From assembly GCA_902496455.1 (NCBI GenBank), contig CABVAY010000005.1, forward strand, positions 1 to 64,000: a DNA stretch of 64,000 nt, read 5' to 3'. A model generated the notes under the pieces. It saw only the letters and a list, made by a program, of their open reading frames with translations, was not told where the DNA came from and searched no databases. Of the stretch, positions 62,539 to 64,000 are shown piece after piece. How positions within the stretch are numbered: position 1 is the stretch's first letter; each line of letters starts with the position of its first letter. The position numbers and the translations under genes are program-made. The DNA comes from an uncultured Collinsella sp. (GTDB lineage Bacteria > Actinomycetota > Coriobacteriia > Coriobacteriales > Coriobacteriaceae).

Positions 62539-63825
62539 TTAGGGGCGGACCTGGCCGGTGCCGCGGAGCTTGTATTTGTAGGTGGTGAGGGCCTCGGCGG
62601 CAAAGGGGCCACGGGCGTGGAGCTTTTGGGTCGAGATGCCGATCTCGGCGCCCAGGCCAAACTCGCCGCCGTCGGTGAAGCGCGTGCTGGCGTTGGCGTA
62701 CACGGCCGAGGCATCGACCGCATCCAGGAAGCGCTCGCAAGCATCCGTGTCCTCGGCAACGATGGCCTCGGAGTGCATCGTGCCGTAGCGGTTGATGTGT
62801 GCGATGGCCTCGTCCTCGTTTGCCACGACCTTCACGCTCATCTCGAGCGCCAGGTACTCGCGACCCCAGTCCTCCTCAGTCGCGGCGACGTAGTCATCGC
62901 CCTCCACAAAGCCGGCGTCGGCGCACGCGGCGCACGTGGCCTCGTCGCCGTGAATGAGCACGCCGTGGTCGTGCAGCACGGCAACGACCGCAGGCAAAAA
63001 CGCGTCGGCCACAGCACGGTCGACCAGCAGCGACTCGGCGGCATTGCACACGCCTACGCGCTGGGTCTTGGCATTAACGATAATGTTGAGTGCTTTATCA
63101 AAGTCGGCGGATTCATGCACATAGATGTGGCAGTTGCCCGTACCCGTCTCGATCACCGGCACGAGCGACTCGCGCACGCAGCGCTGGATCAGGCCTGCAC
63201 CGCCGCGCGGAATGAGCACGTCGACAATACCGCGGAGCTTCATGAGCTCGCCAGTAGCCTCGCGGTCGGTGGACTCGATCATCGACACGGCCTCGCGCGG
63301 GAAGCCCTTGGCCTCGAGCGCATCGGCCAGCAGCTCAGAAATCATGGCACACGAGTGATAGGCCAGCGAGCCGCCGCGCAGAATGCAGGCGTTGCCGGTA
63401 CGGATGCAGATGCCTGCGGCGTCGGCCGTCACGTTGGGGCGCGCCTCGTAGACCATAGCGACCAGGCCCAGCGGCACACTCACACGGGTCAGGTCCACGC
63501 CACTTGCAAGCACGCGGTGGTCGAGCACGCGGCCCACGGGATCGGGCAGCTCGGCGAGCTTTTCCAGGCCGGCGGCCATGCCCTCGACGCGCTCGGGCGT
63601 CAGCAGCAGGCGATCGAGCAGTCCGGCCGAGGTGCCCGCATCGCGCGCGGCGGACATATCGAGCTCGTTGGCGGCGACGATGGAGTCGACACCGTTGCGC
63701 AGTACTGCGGCCATGGCGCGCACGGCCTCCTGGCGCTGCTCATCGCTCGCCGTGGCAAGCGAGGCCGACGCTGCCTTGGCGGCAACGGCAAGATCGTGGA
63801 CATACGTGGCTATATCGACCGACAT
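62539..63825 (-). CDS. proA: gamma-glutamyl phosphate reductase
   Basis: The 428-aa enzyme reduces gamma-glutamyl phosphate to the semialdehyde with NADPH, the second step of proline synthesis. The catalytic Cys is in TQRVGVCNAAESLLVDRAVA, and cofactor and substrate parts (VSVPLGLVAMVYEARPNVTA, RGGSLAYHSC, VLIPRGGAGLI) are intact. It starts MSVDIATYVHDLAVAAKAAS with GAGAAAGGG upstream. No proB is beside it in the window. Confidence 0.97.
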   Translation of the reverse strand: MSVDIATYVHDLAVAAKAASASLATASDEQRQEAVRAMAAVLRNGVDSIVAANELDMSAARDAGTSAGLLDRLLLTPERVEGMAAGLEKLAELPDPVGRVLDHRVLASGVDLTRVSVPLGLVAMVYEARPNVTADAAGICIRTGNACILRGGSLAYHSCAMISELLADALEAKGFPREAVSMIESTDREATGELMKLRGIVDVLIPRGGAGLIQRCVRESLVPVIETGTGNCHIYVHESADFDKALNIIVNAKTQRVGVCNAAESLLVDRAVADAFLPAVVAVLHDHGVLIHGDEATCAACADAGFVEGDDYVAATEEDWGREYLALEMSVKVVANEDEAIAHINRYGTMHSEAIVAEDTDACERFLDAVDASAVYANASTRFTDGGEFGLGAEIGISTQKLHARGPFAAEALTTYKYKLRGTGQVRP

Positions 63826-63937
63826 GGGCGGCCCTTTCTCCTAGAAGTTTGCAACCATGGTAGCCGATTTGCGCATGGCCTCGCCCGCGGCGGTAGAATT
63901 GGTCAACCCGAAACACCGCAACGAACGGAAGACTCAC

Positions 63938-64000
63938 ATGGCCCTCATCACTTCGTACCACGTCCCCGGCCTTTATGTCGAGGACCACAGCATCAACGTC
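63938..64000 (+). CDS. start of a gene cut by the window edge (possible alpha/beta hydrolase)
   Basis: Only 21 codons are visible, reading MALITSYHVPGLYVEDHSIN and one more. AACGGAAG lies upstream of the ATG. The opening resembles proline iminopeptidase-like alpha/beta hydrolases, which is suggestive next to proA, but the fragment is too short for certainty. It is divergent from proA. Confidence 0.5.
   Translation, partial: MALITSYHVPGLYVEDHSINV

Overview
The window looks like a chromosomal segment of a high-GC Gram-positive anaerobe of the Coriobacteriia, most probably Collinsella. This rests on remembered family content, not on a search: a sufC-sufB-sufD-sufS-sufU operon beside an Rrf2 regulator, a GGGtGRT protein pair, Rho with a very long N-terminal extension, CarD, ProA, and many surface-polysaccharide glycosyltransferases. 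Housekeeping parts are GC-rich. The stretch from about 2.6 to 24 kb is visibly more AT-rich and patchy, as expected for a variable surface-polysaccharide and accessory region.

Layout. 0-2 kb: rfbB and rfbA (dTDP-sugar synthesis). 2-19 kb: polysaccharide/glycopolymer genes (a two-domain GT2, a DUF2142-DUF2304-DUF2304-GT2 cassette, a flippase, GT8, an acyltransferase and a secreted amidase), interrupted by a HEPN-like gene, IS256 remnants and gene scraps. 19-24.5 kb: an accessory patch with an IS256 remnant, an unrecognised two-gene module (305-aa protein plus four-TM protein), two truncated IS3 pieces meeting head to head, an Abi-family gene broken by one in-frame stop, and an intact RhuM-Fic gene. 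24.6-34 kb: a second polysaccharide block (five GT2 genes in one minus-strand operon, then an acyltransferase and a GlfT2-like transferase on the plus strand). 34-38.4 kb: an AAA/PD-(D/E)XK-like protein, a sortase-type wall protein and a HepT-MntA toxin-antitoxin pair. 38.4-48 kb: rrf2, sufCBDSU, a REP-associated transposase and the GGGtGRT pair. 48-64 kb: a flavoprotein, a DinD-like protein, two tRNA-Lys and one tRNA-His, an aminotransferase, a ROK kinase, a VanZ-like protein, rho, argS, carD, an HD hydrolase, proA and the start of a further gene.

How the parts fit. rfbA/rfbB supply dTDP-4-keto-6-deoxyglucose for sugars that the many GT2/GT8 enzymes could add to a capsule or wall glycopolymer, with flippase, acyltransferases and lipid-linked cassettes completing it. 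The suf operon builds Fe-S clusters under an Rrf2 regulator whose candidate operator overlaps the suf -35 box. Three HEPN-type proteins (5.7 kb, 22-23 kb, 37.7 kb), the RhuM-Fic gene and the two-gene module give the region a defence/toxin flavour.

The most interesting unexplained items are the two-gene module at 19.8-21.3 kb, the competing hairpins at 2.92-3.03 kb, a MITE-like 151-bp inverted-repeat unit at 58.8 kb, the partial tRNA-Lys/terminator duplication enclosing small palindromes at 50.8-51.0 kb, and two near-identical REP-like hairpins at 61.8 and 62.5 kb. No CRISPR array, rRNA gene or replication origin was seen.
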